A stretch of 25,808 nt of DNA, taken from Candidatus Nitrosopelagicus sp. (GTDB lineage Archaea; Thermoproteota; Nitrososphaeria; Nitrososphaerales; Nitrosopumilaceae). Positions within the stretch are counted from its first letter, which is position 1; every line of letters starts with the position of its first letter. The position numbers were made by a program, and so were the translations under genes. The notes under the pieces are model-generated. The model had not been told where the DNA came from and searched no databases. It saw nothing but the letters and a program-made list of their open reading frames with translations. Of the stretch, positions 6,794-14,499 are shown in pieces. The stretch lies in contig JABHJJ010000207.1 in assembly GCA_018691945.1 (NCBI GenBank), positions 1 to 25,808 on the forward strand, written 5' to 3'.

Positions 6794-8592
6794 GCAGCAC
6801 ATTCACCTTTTCCAGTTACTGTATGATAACTAGTGTCACTTCCATAATCCATATAGAAATCAGGTTCATCTTCAACCTTAGGAGGAATCAAGAAAGAGTT
6901 AATTTCTTTTTTGATATCTTCAACAGAATTAATTTTAGAAGATTCATTTCCATGAATAATTCTATCAATCCATCTAGATAATGTATCATCAGATTGCTTA
7001 TTTTCTTTGTATAATTCAATAATTTTGAGAATTACAGGAATTACACGTTTTACAGGAACACGAGCTGTATGATGACCAAGTATAGAACCTTCATCAAATC
7101 TACCACCTAATGACATAGTATAATTTGGAAACATATCATTTTCATATCTACCACCCCCACCATAAAATCCAATTGTCGCAACTTCATGTTGTCCACAAGA
7201 GTTAGGACATCCACTAATTTTGATGGTGGAGTCTTTCAAGTCATCATCCTCATCAAGTTTTAATTCTAAGAATTTTCTTTGTACTTCTTTTGCTAAACGG
7301 TGAGAATTGGTTAATGCCAAATTACATGAAGTTGTACCAGAGCATCCTACTGCAGAGGCCATAGTTAACGAACCAGTTTTGGCAAGACCTGTTTCAAGTA
7401 ATTTCGAATACATTGATTTAAGATCATCATCATGGACATAACGAATCACAATATTTTGTGAAAAACCATTCCTAGCAAAACCTTCAGCGGAATAATCACG
7501 AATGATTTCTGCAACACTTCTTAATTGATTAGCAGTGATATCTCCAGATTCTAGACCAATGAATACAGAATTAAAACCACCTTGTGATTGTTTTTCAACA
7601 TTAGTTTTTTGCCATCTTGCAAATCCATCAGGTACAGAAGCAGATTCATTACTAACCGAAATTGGTCTTTGAATTTCATTTATACTTTCATCGATGTTTA
7701 ATTTAACAATAACAGATTGTGTAGATTTTACAATAGCTCTTTCTTTTAAAACAAGATTTCGGAATTTTTCCCAACCCATATCATTTACTAAATAACGCAT
7801 TCTGTTTCGTGCCATATTTTTTCGATCACCCAATCTATCAAATATTCTAATTACAGCCATTGAAGTGTAAAGTAAATCTTCAACAGGTGTAAAATCTTCT
7901 AATTGATGACCAATAAATGATTTATTTCCTAGTCCACCACCCAAGAAAATTTTGAATCCTTTTCTTTGTTCTCCATCAATTTCTTGTATTTGAGGCAAAA
8001 GACCAACATCAACAATTCTTATCATTCCATGCTTTTCACAACAAGTAAAATTAAATTTGAATTTGCGTGGAAGACCTTGACATATTGGATTTCTAAGCAT
8101 GAATCTTGCGATTGCCAATGCATAAGGAGTTGCATCAAAAATTTCATCTTTACAAACACCTGACAATGGACTACACATTACATTTCTCACAGTATTTCCA
8201 CATGCTTCACGAGATGTCATTCCAACATCAGAGAGAGATTGCATTATCTCAGAAACATCTTCAAGAATTACCCAATGAAGTTGAATGTTTTCACGGGTTG
8301 AGAAATGTGCACTACCAATAGAATACATCTCACTTAATTGAGCAATTTTTTCTAGTTGATATGGATATACTTGTCCTGCAGGAACTTTGATTCGTACCAT
8401 TGCATAATCATCAGTCATACGAGTTCCATATGCACCATGTTGCAACCGAAATCTACGAAACGTGTCAGGATCAACTTTGCCTTGTCGGAATAGCTTCACG
8501 GTTTCAGCGAAATTTTCTGCTTCTTGTCTTCTGGACCAATCAATCTTGGGCTGTTTATCAGCCGGTTTTGATGGTCTTAGCTGTTGTGCCAT
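6790..8592 (-). CDS. Siroheme sulfite/nitrite reductase (ferredoxin type)
   Basis: A 600-residue siroheme and [4Fe-4S] reductase that performs six-electron reduction of sulfite to sulfide or nitrite to ammonia. Two ferrodoxin-like/siroheme half-domains repeat. The cluster and siroheme ligands fit C417 and C423 in GCSGTTSCNLAL, and C462 and C466 in GCPNSCGQH. The substrate and siroheme basic patch includes HFSTRENIQLHW (96-107) and GNTVRNVMCSP (132-142). The C-terminus ends in GKGECAA, a terminal cysteine tail outside the cofactor motifs. Coupling to a rhodanese favours sulfite as substrate, but sequence alone does not exclude nitrite. A minus-strand TATA-like element (8617-8629) lies about 30 bp before the ATG. 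The adjacent Thi4 also handles sulfur. Confidence 0.88.
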   Translation of the reverse strand: MAQQLRPSKPADKQPKIDWSRRQEAENFAETVKLFRQGKVDPDTFRRFRLQHGAYGTRMTDDYAMVRIKVPAGQVYPYQLEKIAQLSEMYSIGSAHFSTRENIQLHWVILEDVSEIMQSLSDVGMTSREACGNTVRNVMCSPLSGVCKDEIFDATPYALAIARFMLRNPICQGLPRKFKFNFTCCEKHGMIRIVDVGLLPQIQEIDGEQRKGFKIFLGGGLGNKSFIGHQLEDFTPVEDLLYTSMAVIRIFDRLGDRKNMARNRMRYLVNDMGWEKFRNLVLKERAIVKSTQSVIVKLNIDESINEIQRPISVSNESASVPDGFARWQKTNVEKQSQGGFNSVFIGLESGDITANQLRSVAEIIRDYSAEGFARNGFSQNIVIRYVHDDDLKSMYSKLLETGLAKTGSLTMASAVGCSGTTSCNLALTNSHRLAKEVQRKFLELKLDEDDDLKDSTIKISGCPNSCGQHEVATIGFYGGGGRYENDMFPNYTMSLGGRFDEGSILGHHTARVPVKRVIPVILKIIELYKENKQSDDTLSRWIDRIIHGNESSKINSVEDIKKEINSFLIPPKVEDEPDFYMDYGSDTSYHTVTGKGECAA

Positions 8593-8616
8593 CTATATTT
8601 TTTTGATCGCAGTATG

Positions 8617-8629
8617 GTTATAAGTTTTC
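8617..8629 (-). promoter_or_regulatory. TATA box of the siroheme reductase-rhodanese operon
   Basis: The minus-strand element GAAAACTTATAAC is centred about 30 bp before the ATG at 8592. Confidence 0.5.
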
Positions 8630-8652
8630 GATATGGGTAAGTTACACATATC
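8630..8652. promoter_or_regulatory. Inverted repeat GATATG-N11-CATATC, possible operator
   Basis: Perfect 6-bp arms at 8630-8635 and 8647-8652 are separated by 11 bp, about 1.5 helical turns centre to centre. They sit just upstream of the reductase TATA box in the divergent region shared with thi4. A dimeric regulator site is possible but not shown. Confidence 0.35.
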
Positions 8653-8706
8653 AATTAAACAAAATATACATTTTTGCCGGTTTATGTTAGTATACCCTAA
8701 TTTTGA

Positions 8707-9582
8707 ATGAAAATACCCAAAGCTATTAATGAGTTTGGAATAAAAAAAAACATGCAAGAGTCAGTTAACGAACAAAGACCAGAAAAAATTTTTGCAGACG
8801 CAAAAGAAGTAGAGATTACTAGAGCCATTGCAAAAGAGTTTTACGATGTGTTACAAGATAGAGCAGAAAGTGATGTCATAATTATTGGTGCAGGACCTGC
8901 AGGACTAACTGCATCTAGGGAATTATCATTATTAGGTTACAAAGTATTAGTTATTGAACAGAATAACTATCTAGGTGGAGGATATTGGCTTGGAGGTTAC
9001 ATGATGAATCCAGTAACAGTACGTGCACCAGCACAAAAAATTTGGGATGAGATAGGCATACCTTACAAAAAAGTGGGAGAAGGATTGTATCTTACACCAG
9101 GGCCACATGCAGTTTCTAAATTAATTGGAGCCGCATGTGATGCAGGAGTAAAATTCTTGAATCTCACAAAATTTGATGATTTAGTTATGAGACATGGAAG
9201 AGTTGTAGGTATTGTTGTGAACTGGATGCCAGTTTCAGCACTACCAAGAAATATCACATGTGTAGATCCTGTTGCACTAGAAGCAAAAATGATTATTGAT
9301 TCATCAGGACACGACTCAGTTGCAGTAAAAAGATTGGTGGATAGAAAACTTGTCGAATGGAAAGGAATGGATCCAATGTGGGTAGAAGATGGTGAAGAAC
9401 ATGTGGTACATAAAACAGGAGAAGTTTATCCAGGATTAGTCGCTGCAGGAATGTCAGTTACAGAGACGTATGGATTAGCAAGAATGGGACCAACATTTGG
9501 TTCAATGTTATACTCTGGAAAAAAGGCAGCCGAAATAACTGATCAAAAGATTAAAGAATTTGATAATAAGATTCAAAAATAA
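8707..9582 (+). CDS. thi4: Thiamine thiazole synthase Thi4 (active-site cysteine type)
   Basis: Makes the adenylated thiazole precursor of thiamine from NAD and glycine. A 291-residue Rossmann protein with the dinucleotide motif GAGPAGLTASREL (61-73), the Thi4 signature EQNNYLGGGYWLGGYMMN (84-101) and C-terminal GLVAAGMSVTETYGLARMGPTFGSML (243-268). The decisive loop reads PRNITCVDP, with Cys185 where yeast Thi4 has its sulfur-donating cysteine. Sulfide-using methanogen enzymes have His there. The protein is therefore predicted to sacrifice its own cysteine sulfur in one turnover, although Cys-type archaeal enzymes may behave differently. It is divergent from the siroheme reductase, and a DUF6775-like gene follows after 5 bp. 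No TPP riboswitch was seen in the short leader. Confidence 0.9.
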   Translation: MKIPKAINEFGIKKNMQESVNEQRPEKIFADAKEVEITRAIAKEFYDVLQDRAESDVIIIGAGPAGLTASRELSLLGYKVLVIEQNNYLGGGYWLGGYMMNPVTVRAPAQKIWDEIGIPYKKVGEGLYLTPGPHAVSKLIGAACDAGVKFLNLTKFDDLVMRHGRVVGIVVNWMPVSALPRNITCVDPVALEAKMIIDSSGHDSVAVKRLVDRKLVEWKGMDPMWVEDGEEHVVHKTGEVYPGLVAAGMSVTETYGLARMGPTFGSMLYSGKKAAEITDQKIKEFDNKIQK

Positions 9583-9587
9583 TCTAT

Positions 9588-10382
9588 TTGAACTTTAAAA
9601 AAATAACATTATACAAAGAACCAGCATTACCAGAAATTGATATTAAGCGATTAACAGATTTTTTAGAAGAAAACTTTCCATTCAAGATTGAAATAAAAGA
9701 TAATATTTTCAAGGAGTTAAACATAGAGAATATCAATAAATTATCAAAGAGTAGAGTTACAGACATTAAAAATTCATTTTCAGTGTATAAGACTAGTGAT
9801 ATTGAGTTTGAGTTTGAAAAGAAATTGTGTCAGGATTCATCATTAATGAATTCAACAACTAAAGTAGAAGATGCTCAAGAAATAAGTCAAGTTTTCATGT
9901 ATGATGGATTTGAATTACAAAAAATTTTCAGATATCTTAATGAGAATGATGAAACATTACACATCATTCTAACAAATAGGCTTACATGTACATTTGATGA
10001 AAAGGATGAAAGATATCATGCGAGAGCAGTAATTTGTGCCAATCCTGCAATTATTTCTACTACAGGAATTATAGAAGCCCCTGCAAAACCAAAAGAATAC
10101 TATTTTGAAGTAATGGCATTAAAGGCACAAGGATTAGATAAAAAATCTGCTAAAGAAAAGTACAAAGAGCAATTTTTAGACTATAATGATGAAAGATTAA
10201 CAAAAGTTGTGGAAGGTTATATCTTACAAGTTATTTTTTACAATATAACAGGAGAATCATTCTGTGAAGATATTGAATGTAGGTTAAATAATGCTCATTG
10301 GCAGAAGGATCTTTTATTCTCACAACTTGAAATAAGTAAACTATGTCAAAAACATAATGAGATCTTATCAAATCTCAATTGA
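9588..10382 (+). CDS. DUF6775-like putative metallopeptidase family protein
   Basis: A 264-residue soluble protein that resembles archaeal proteins labelled DUF6775. The opening KKITLYKEPALPEIDIKRL and the core LHIILTNRLTCTFDEKDERYHARAVI followed by NPAIISTTGIIEAPAKPKEYYF (about 124-171) are the parts I recognise. I see no HExxH motif, so the peptidase label is weak. The start is TTG at 9588, because no ATG or GTG occurs before the conserved opening; the next in-frame ATG is about 85 codons in. It lies 5 bp after thi4 on the same strand, so it is almost certainly cotranscribed and perhaps translationally coupled. Family assignment is from memory and is moderately certain. Confidence 0.65.
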   Translation: MNFKKITLYKEPALPEIDIKRLTDFLEENFPFKIEIKDNIFKELNIENINKLSKSRVTDIKNSFSVYKTSDIEFEFEKKLCQDSSLMNSTTKVEDAQEISQVFMYDGFELQKIFRYLNENDETLHIILTNRLTCTFDEKDERYHARAVICANPAIISTTGIIEAPAKPKEYYFEVMALKAQGLDKKSAKEKYKEQFLDYNDERLTKVVEGYILQVIFYNITGESFCEDIECRLNNAHWQKDLLFSQLEISKLCQKHNEILSNLN

Positions 10383-10412
10383 CTTAAATTGCAATTATAG
10401 ATTAGAACAAGC

Positions 10413-11417
10413 ATGTCAAGTGCAGATGGCTCAGTAATTATGGAGGATCGAGGATCTAGTGATGAACCAAAGACTCCAGATTTTCCAAAAAAGATAAAGA
10501 CATTATACGATGTCATAATTATTGGTGCAGGACCTGCAGGATATACTGCAGGAATTTATTGTTCAAGAGCTAGACATGATACATTATTAATTTCAGGACT
10601 GTTGCCAGGAGGTCAATTGATGAATACAACAGATGTGGAAAACTATCCTGGATTTGATGAAGGGATAATGGGACCAGATCTAATGTTAACAATGAGAAAA
10701 CAAGCAGAAAGAATGAACACCACAATCATGGATGATGTTGTGGTGAATGTTGATTTTCGTGCAAAACCATTCAAAGTTTTAACAGGTTCAGAAGAGTATG
10801 AAGCAAAAGCAGTAATAGTTTGCACAGGAGCAACTCCAAGAAAAATTGGCATAGAAGGAGAACAAACATTCAGTGGAAAAGGTGTCTCATATTGTGCAAC
10901 ATGTGATGGAGCATTTTTTAGAAATCAGGATATCGCAGTAGTTGGAGGAGGAGATTCCTGTATGGAAGAGGCAACGTTTCTTACAAAGTTTGCATCAAAG
11001 GTTCACATTATTCACAGACGTGATACATTCAGAGCTAGTAAAATCATGCAAGAACGTGCATTAAACAATGAAAAAATTGAGGTTCATTGGAATAGTGCAG
11101 TTGAAGATATTAAAGGAGATCAAAAAGTTCAACAAATAATTCTAAAAGATACAAAGACGGGAGAAAATAAAACCTTGGAAATGGGCGGAGTTTTTGTAGC
11201 TATAGGTCATGAACCAAATACAGAATTATTCAAAAATCAACTTGAAATGGATGAAAATGGATACATAATTCAAAAAGATAATACAGAAACAAGTGTGAAA
11301 GGAGTGTTTACTGCAGGTGATGTTCACGATCATCGATATAGACAAGCTGTAACTGCTGCAGGGTTTGGATGCATGTCAGCAATCGATGTTGACAAATATC
11401 TAACTGAACAGAATTAA
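10413..11417 (+). CDS. trxB: Thioredoxin reductase
   Basis: A FAD- and NADPH-dependent reductase that keeps thioredoxin or similar proteins reduced, 334 residues. The FAD motif is GAGPAGYTAGIYCSRA (38-53), the redox-active disulfide CATC is at 161-164, the NADPH motif is VGGGDSCMEEA (177-187), the HRRDTFRAS (201-209) basic motif is typical of NADPH preference, and the FAD-binding tail has GVFTAGDVHD (297-306). An acidic N-terminal extension of about 30 residues precedes the Rossmann fold. A second in-frame ATG at 10440 could be the true start, since the nearest TATA-like element (10390-10398) would place the start site near 10418. It follows the DUF6775-like gene by 30 bp. Confidence 0.93.
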   Translation: MSSADGSVIMEDRGSSDEPKTPDFPKKIKTLYDVIIIGAGPAGYTAGIYCSRARHDTLLISGLLPGGQLMNTTDVENYPGFDEGIMGPDLMLTMRKQAERMNTTIMDDVVVNVDFRAKPFKVLTGSEEYEAKAVIVCTGATPRKIGIEGEQTFSGKGVSYCATCDGAFFRNQDIAVVGGGDSCMEEATFLTKFASKVHIIHRRDTFRASKIMQERALNNEKIEVHWNSAVEDIKGDQKVQQIILKDTKTGENKTLEMGGVFVAIGHEPNTELFKNQLEMDENGYIIQKDNTETSVKGVFTAGDVHDHRYRQAVTAAGFGCMSAIDVDKYLTEQN

Positions 11418-11419
11418 GA

Positions 11420-11662
11420 TCACTTTATTTTTTTTATTGTAAATTCCAAGTCACTGCCATTTTTCTTAAGCCCTACTAGTTCATGCCCACGCGTACGACA
11501 TAGATCAGTAATATCATCTTCAGCAGCAGGGTCATCAGCTAAAACAAGAAGTGTTTGACCTATTTGCATTTTTGATAGCTCAACTACAGTTTGCATAGCA
11601 GGAGAAGGACAATACAATCCTCTTACATCTAGTTTTTTTTCTGGTTCTGAAATTTTTATCAC
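11420..11662 (-). CDS. TusA/SirA-family sulfur carrier protein
   Basis: An 80-residue member of the TusA family, which passes persulfide sulfur to downstream acceptors. The fold pattern is LDVRGLYCPSPAMQTVVELSKM, with the conserved CPxP motif at residues 18-21 and Cys18 as the sulfur-binding residue. It continues with GQTLLVLADDPAAEDDITDLCRTRGHEL. The start is GTG at 11662, supported by a TATA element (11681-11693) about 25 bp upstream on the minus strand. It converges on trxB with 2 bp between stops. In a neighbourhood that also holds a rhodanese and Thi4, it probably belongs to a sulfur-transfer network; the acceptor is not known. Confidence 0.9.
   Translation of the reverse strand: MIKISEPEKKLDVRGLYCPSPAMQTVVELSKMQIGQTLLVLADDPAAEDDITDLCRTRGHELVGLKKNGSDLEFTIKKIK
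11424..11438 (+). terminator. T-tract terminator after trxB
   Basis: A T-rich run, TTTATTTTTTTTATT, begins 6 bp after the trxB stop. Archaeal termination often uses such oligo-T tracts without a hairpin. It lies within the 3' end of the convergent TusA-like gene. Confidence 0.45.
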
Positions 11663-11680
11663 CTAACAAAAATTCAGTAG

Positions 11681-11693
11681 TTCTATATTAAAA
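11681..11693 (-). promoter_or_regulatory. TATA box of the TusA-like gene
   Basis: TTTTAATATAGAA on the minus strand is centred about 25 bp upstream of the GTG at 11662, which supports a leaderless GTG start. Confidence 0.6.
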
Positions 11694-11724
11694 TCTAGTT
11701 CTTTTTAGCTTCGCCTATAGGTTT

Positions 11725-12645
11725 TTAGAAGATCATTTTTGTCATTGTTGGAATATCTCGTGTTCTAAATGCATAAGGATCATATCCCTCAAAATTAATT
11801 TTGTAAGAAATTCGTCTTAATCCAAAAAGTGCAATCTTGAAGACAGCGCGCCACATAAATGATTTTTTAGTAAACATATATGATTTGTACATCTGGTTAA
11901 ACAGCCAGAAGTATTTGGGATAAAATTCTTGTATGTATTTATCTATATACTCTTTTGAGTTTTCAATTTTATATTGAATATGCTCTAAAACTTCACGGTG
12001 CGTCACATATTCTGTTTTTTCAATAGAGATTTTTCCTTTTTTCATTGCATGTATAACATCGTCTAAGTTATTTTGAGAATCTATAAGATTTGTACATCTT
12101 CCAATAGTAGATGCAATATGCGAGTCACTTCCAGCAGTTGTGAGTAGATTTTTTTCCTTTGCAAAAATTTCTGCTTTTTTATTTGAGTAGATATCAATAT
12201 TTGAGCTGTTAAACACTTCAAAAAGGTCACATTTCAGTGAGTCATCACGTAAAGCATCAATCAAACTGAAAGGATGGGGTGCAATTGTTATTGCATCTTG
12301 AGATTTTGCAGCATCGATAATTTCATCCAAAGTTTGGTTTGATTTAATTTCCTCATGCAAACCATAAACAAGAACATGTGCTTCTTTATCAGTAGTTATT
12401 TCTACAGCAGGATAAATTTTCAGATTCGAGAATTTTTCGTGGTCATTTTTATAATCTGTAATTTGGTTGAAACCATCTAAGGTATTATGATTTGTTACAA
12501 ATAATACATCAAGCTTAGATTCCAATGACTTTTCTAATTGTTCACTTATTGATACATTACAATCAAAAGGGGGTTCCAAGTCACCAACATGGCCATTAGA
12601 GTAAACATTATGACAATGTAGTTCTGTACGAAGCATTTCTAACAT
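11725..12645 (-). CDS. PHP-domain metal-dependent phosphoesterase
   Basis: A 306-residue protein with an N-terminal PHP domain, the polymerase/histidinol-phosphatase type of metallo-phosphoesterase. Metal-site residues visible are H10 and H12 (LHCHNVYS), H53 (TNHNTLDG), E82 (PAVEITT), H124 (APHPFS), and D174 and H176 (AGSDSHIAS). The catalytic domain ends near residue 215. The C-terminal 90 residues are aromatic and basic (FYPKYFWLFNQMYKSYMF, about 246-263) and may be an amphipathic or membrane-associated region. The substrate is unknown; the family includes histidinol phosphatases and nucleotide phosphoesterases. The ATG at 12645 was chosen; an ATG three codons later is possible. A TATA-like TTAATTAAAAG (about 12662-12672) precedes it. 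Confidence 0.85.
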   Translation of the reverse strand: MLEMLRTELHCHNVYSNGHVGDLEPPFDCNVSISEQLEKSLESKLDVLFVTNHNTLDGFNQITDYKNDHEKFSNLKIYPAVEITTDKEAHVLVYGLHEEIKSNQTLDEIIDAAKSQDAITIAPHPFSLIDALRDDSLKCDLFEVFNSSNIDIYSNKKAEIFAKEKNLLTTAGSDSHIASTIGRCTNLIDSQNNLDDVIHAMKKGKISIEKTEYVTHREVLEHIQYKIENSKEYIDKYIQEFYPKYFWLFNQMYKSYMFTKKSFMWRAVFKIALFGLRRISYKINFEGYDPYAFRTRDIPTMTKMIF

Positions 12646-12672
12646 TTTATGTGATATGTTACTTTTAATTAA

Positions 12673-13410
12673 TTATCTGAATAGATCTTCTTCTTTTGAG
12701 CGTATAATATTCTGAATATTTCCAGTACGCTCTTTAAATTCAAAATTTTTAATAATTGCCGCAGGACATTTTTTGGTTTTGCCCATCACAAGTTCTGCTG
12801 CAGAACAGAGTTCATCAACTACGGCAGTAGCAGTGACTCGTAAAATTTTGCCAAATGTATCAGGAGTTCCTTCATAATGCAAAATAGCATCGATGCCGGA
12901 TATGCCTATGGCATGATCAGTCTGACCCATTCTAAAAGGACGCCCAAATGTATCCGAGATGATAACAGCAATTTTTTTTCCTGTTTGTTGTAAGATTTTT
13001 AATCGTATTTGTTGTGCAGAATTATCAGAATCCTTTGGAAGTAATGTTGCATAGTCATCTTCCACATTACTTTCATCTATTCCTGCATTGGCACAAATGA
13101 AACCATGTTTAGTTTGAACAATTATCACACCATTTTCCATTCTGACTATTCTTTCTGATTCAGATAAGATGACTTCTACTAATTTTGGATCTTTATCATA
13201 TGCAGAGGCAATACCAACAGACAATTCAGATGGGATAACAGATTGAAGATTTACAACTTGTCCTTCATGTTTTGATATGACTTTTTGTGAGATTACTAGT
13301 ACGTCTCCATCTTCAAAAGTGGCTTTTGAAGAAGATAGTAGAAGTTCAACCAAACTATCTGCAGGCTGAACATCATTTTTTACATGAATAGGTATTACTT
13401 GTATAGTCAT
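12673..13410 (-). CDS. cofE: Coenzyme F420-0:L-glutamate ligase
   Basis: Adds glutamate residues to F420-0 with GTP, the last step of coenzyme F420 synthesis. It is 245 residues, the usual length for archaeal CofE. Recognisable blocks are VISQKVISKHEG (39-50), GFICANAGIDESN (103-115), the nucleotide/metal block ISDTFGRPFRMGQTDHAIG (151-169), and later RVTATAVVDELCSAAELVMGK. The ATG at 13410 is preferred to the TTG immediately before it. The HAD phosphatase gene lies 41 bp upstream on the same strand and the PHP gene 27 bp downstream, so these may be transcribed together. F420 is widespread in ammonia-oxidising archaea, although its reductant role there is poorly defined. Confidence 0.92.
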   Translation of the reverse strand: MTIQVIPIHVKNDVQPADSLVELLLSSSKATFEDGDVLVISQKVISKHEGQVVNLQSVIPSELSVGIASAYDKDPKLVEVILSESERIVRMENGVIIVQTKHGFICANAGIDESNVEDDYATLLPKDSDNSAQQIRLKILQQTGKKIAVIISDTFGRPFRMGQTDHAIGISGIDAILHYEGTPDTFGKILRVTATAVVDELCSAAELVMGKTKKCPAAIIKNFEFKERTGNIQNIIRSKEEDLFR

Positions 13411-13451
13411 CAATAGATAGTAAATTGTGGCATAATTGAATTTTGTCTATC

Positions 13452-14135
13452 CTATGATGAGATAGGTAAAGGAAGTTTCATCGAGTAATGTTGATTAATG
13501 ATAGGGATGATTTTTGCAAGATTCTTTTCTTCTAGGCTAATTGTTGCAAGGTCTTTGACAAGATCTTGTGCACGATAGGCTATACCTAGATTGCAAATAT
13601 CAAATAATTTTATATCATTAGCGCCATCAACAATAACAACAATCTCATCTTTAGGAATATTCCATTCTTCAATCTTAATTCTAGCAGATTTTGCTTTATC
13701 TGAATCAACATTGATTTTTACACCATCTAATTTTCCATCTTTGAATATCAATTCATTTGTATAGATATGATCAAGGTTTAGTTCTTCTTTTAATCTATCA
13801 GTCATAATTGTAAATCCACCTGATACTGCCATGATTTTCCATCCTGCATCTTTTAGAACTTTACAAGCATTCCTTGCACCAGTCATTATAGGTAAAGAAT
13901 CAGCAACTTCTTTACATGTTTCAAAATCCAAACCTTTCAAAAGTTCAACTCGTTTTGTCAATCCATCTTCCCAGTTTATTGAGCCTTGGATTCCTTTCTT
14001 TGTGATTTCCCAAATCTCATCTTCTTTGTTCACTTTTTCAGCTAGTATTGGCAGATATTCTGCGTCATACAATACTCCTTCTACATCAAAAATTGCTAGC
14101 AATTGTTTTCTATTTTCACACAAAAAATTCATCAT
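13452..14135 (-). CDS. HAD-superfamily phosphatase, SerB-like, with DxE motif
   Basis: A 227-residue haloacid-dehalogenase-type phosphatase with the layout of phosphoserine phosphatase. Motif I is IFDVEGVLYD (15-24), with nucleophile D17 and Glu19 where SerB has its second Asp. The cap occupies about 25-85, motif II is AVSGGFTIM and motif IV is VDGANDIKLFD. The substrate may be phosphoserine or another small phosphate ester; the DxE change argues for caution. The N-terminus is uncertain. A good TATA-like element (14134-14144) overlaps the ATG codons at 14135 and 14132, and would place transcription start near 14113. A TTG at 14102 would give MLAIFDVEG, a normal-length N-terminus. It precedes cofE. 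Confidence 0.82.
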   Translation of the reverse strand: MMNFLCENRKQLLAIFDVEGVLYDAEYLPILAEKVNKEDEIWEITKKGIQGSINWEDGLTKRVELLKGLDFETCKEVADSLPIMTGARNACKVLKDAGWKIMAVSGGFTIMTDRLKEELNLDHIYTNELIFKDGKLDGVKINVDSDKAKSARIKIEEWNIPKDEIVVIVDGANDIKLFDICNLGIAYRAQDLVKDLATISLEEKNLAKIIPIINQHYSMKLPLPISS

Positions 14136-14205
14136 ATAAAAGTTGAAACAATGAAGTCCGATCAGCGATAGCTAGTAATAAATCAGCCCTCATAGAGATT
14201 ATATC

Positions 14206-14499
14206 ATGGTTGAAGAATTAGAGCATAAATTCGAAGTTAAAGTGCAAACCCGAGAAGGAAGACAGAAACTCCCAGAGGACGTCAAAGCAATTCTAAAAGA
14301 CGGCGGAATGATGGACGAGAAAGGAAAATTAAAGTTGAAAGGAGTTAGTCCAAAGATGCTAAAGAAAATGAAGCAGGAATTTGTCGAGTGTCCAGTCTTA
14401 AAAGACGAGATTCATTTCATTCAGTGTTTTGTTTGCCCAAACTTTCAAAGTAGAGTCATGGGCAGTGTTTTGTGTAAAGGCGATTCACTCAAAGATTAG
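14206..14499 (+). CDS. Four-cysteine small protein of unknown function
   Basis: A 97-residue, highly basic protein. The N-terminal 55 residues are charged and helical in character (MVEELEHKFEVKVQTREGRQ, then KGVSPKMLKKMKQEF). The C-terminal part carries C62, C74, C77 and C90 in the pattern C-x11-C-x2-C-x12-C, suitable for a zinc or iron-sulfur site. It has no signal peptide or membrane segment. TAGTAATAAATC (14173-14184) lies about 26 bp before the ATG, so a leaderless mRNA is likely. It converges on the DUF6659 gene with an 11-bp overlap. I do not recognise the family and assign no function. Confidence 0.7.
   Translation: MVEELEHKFEVKVQTREGRQKLPEDVKAILKDGGMMDEKGKLKLKGVSPKMLKKMKQEFVECPVLKDEIHFIQCFVCPNFQSRVMGSVLCKGDSLKD

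Noticed and set aside
8593..8706. TPP riboswitch upstream of thi4.
   Set aside because: The 114-bp region lacks the conserved thi-box segments and the mRNA leader appears very short.
13447..13465. Inverted repeat CTATC-N9-GATAG at the end of the HAD gene as a hairpin terminator.
   Set aside because: Arms of only 5 bp, no T-tract follows on the minus strand, and chance occurrence in AT-rich DNA is likely.
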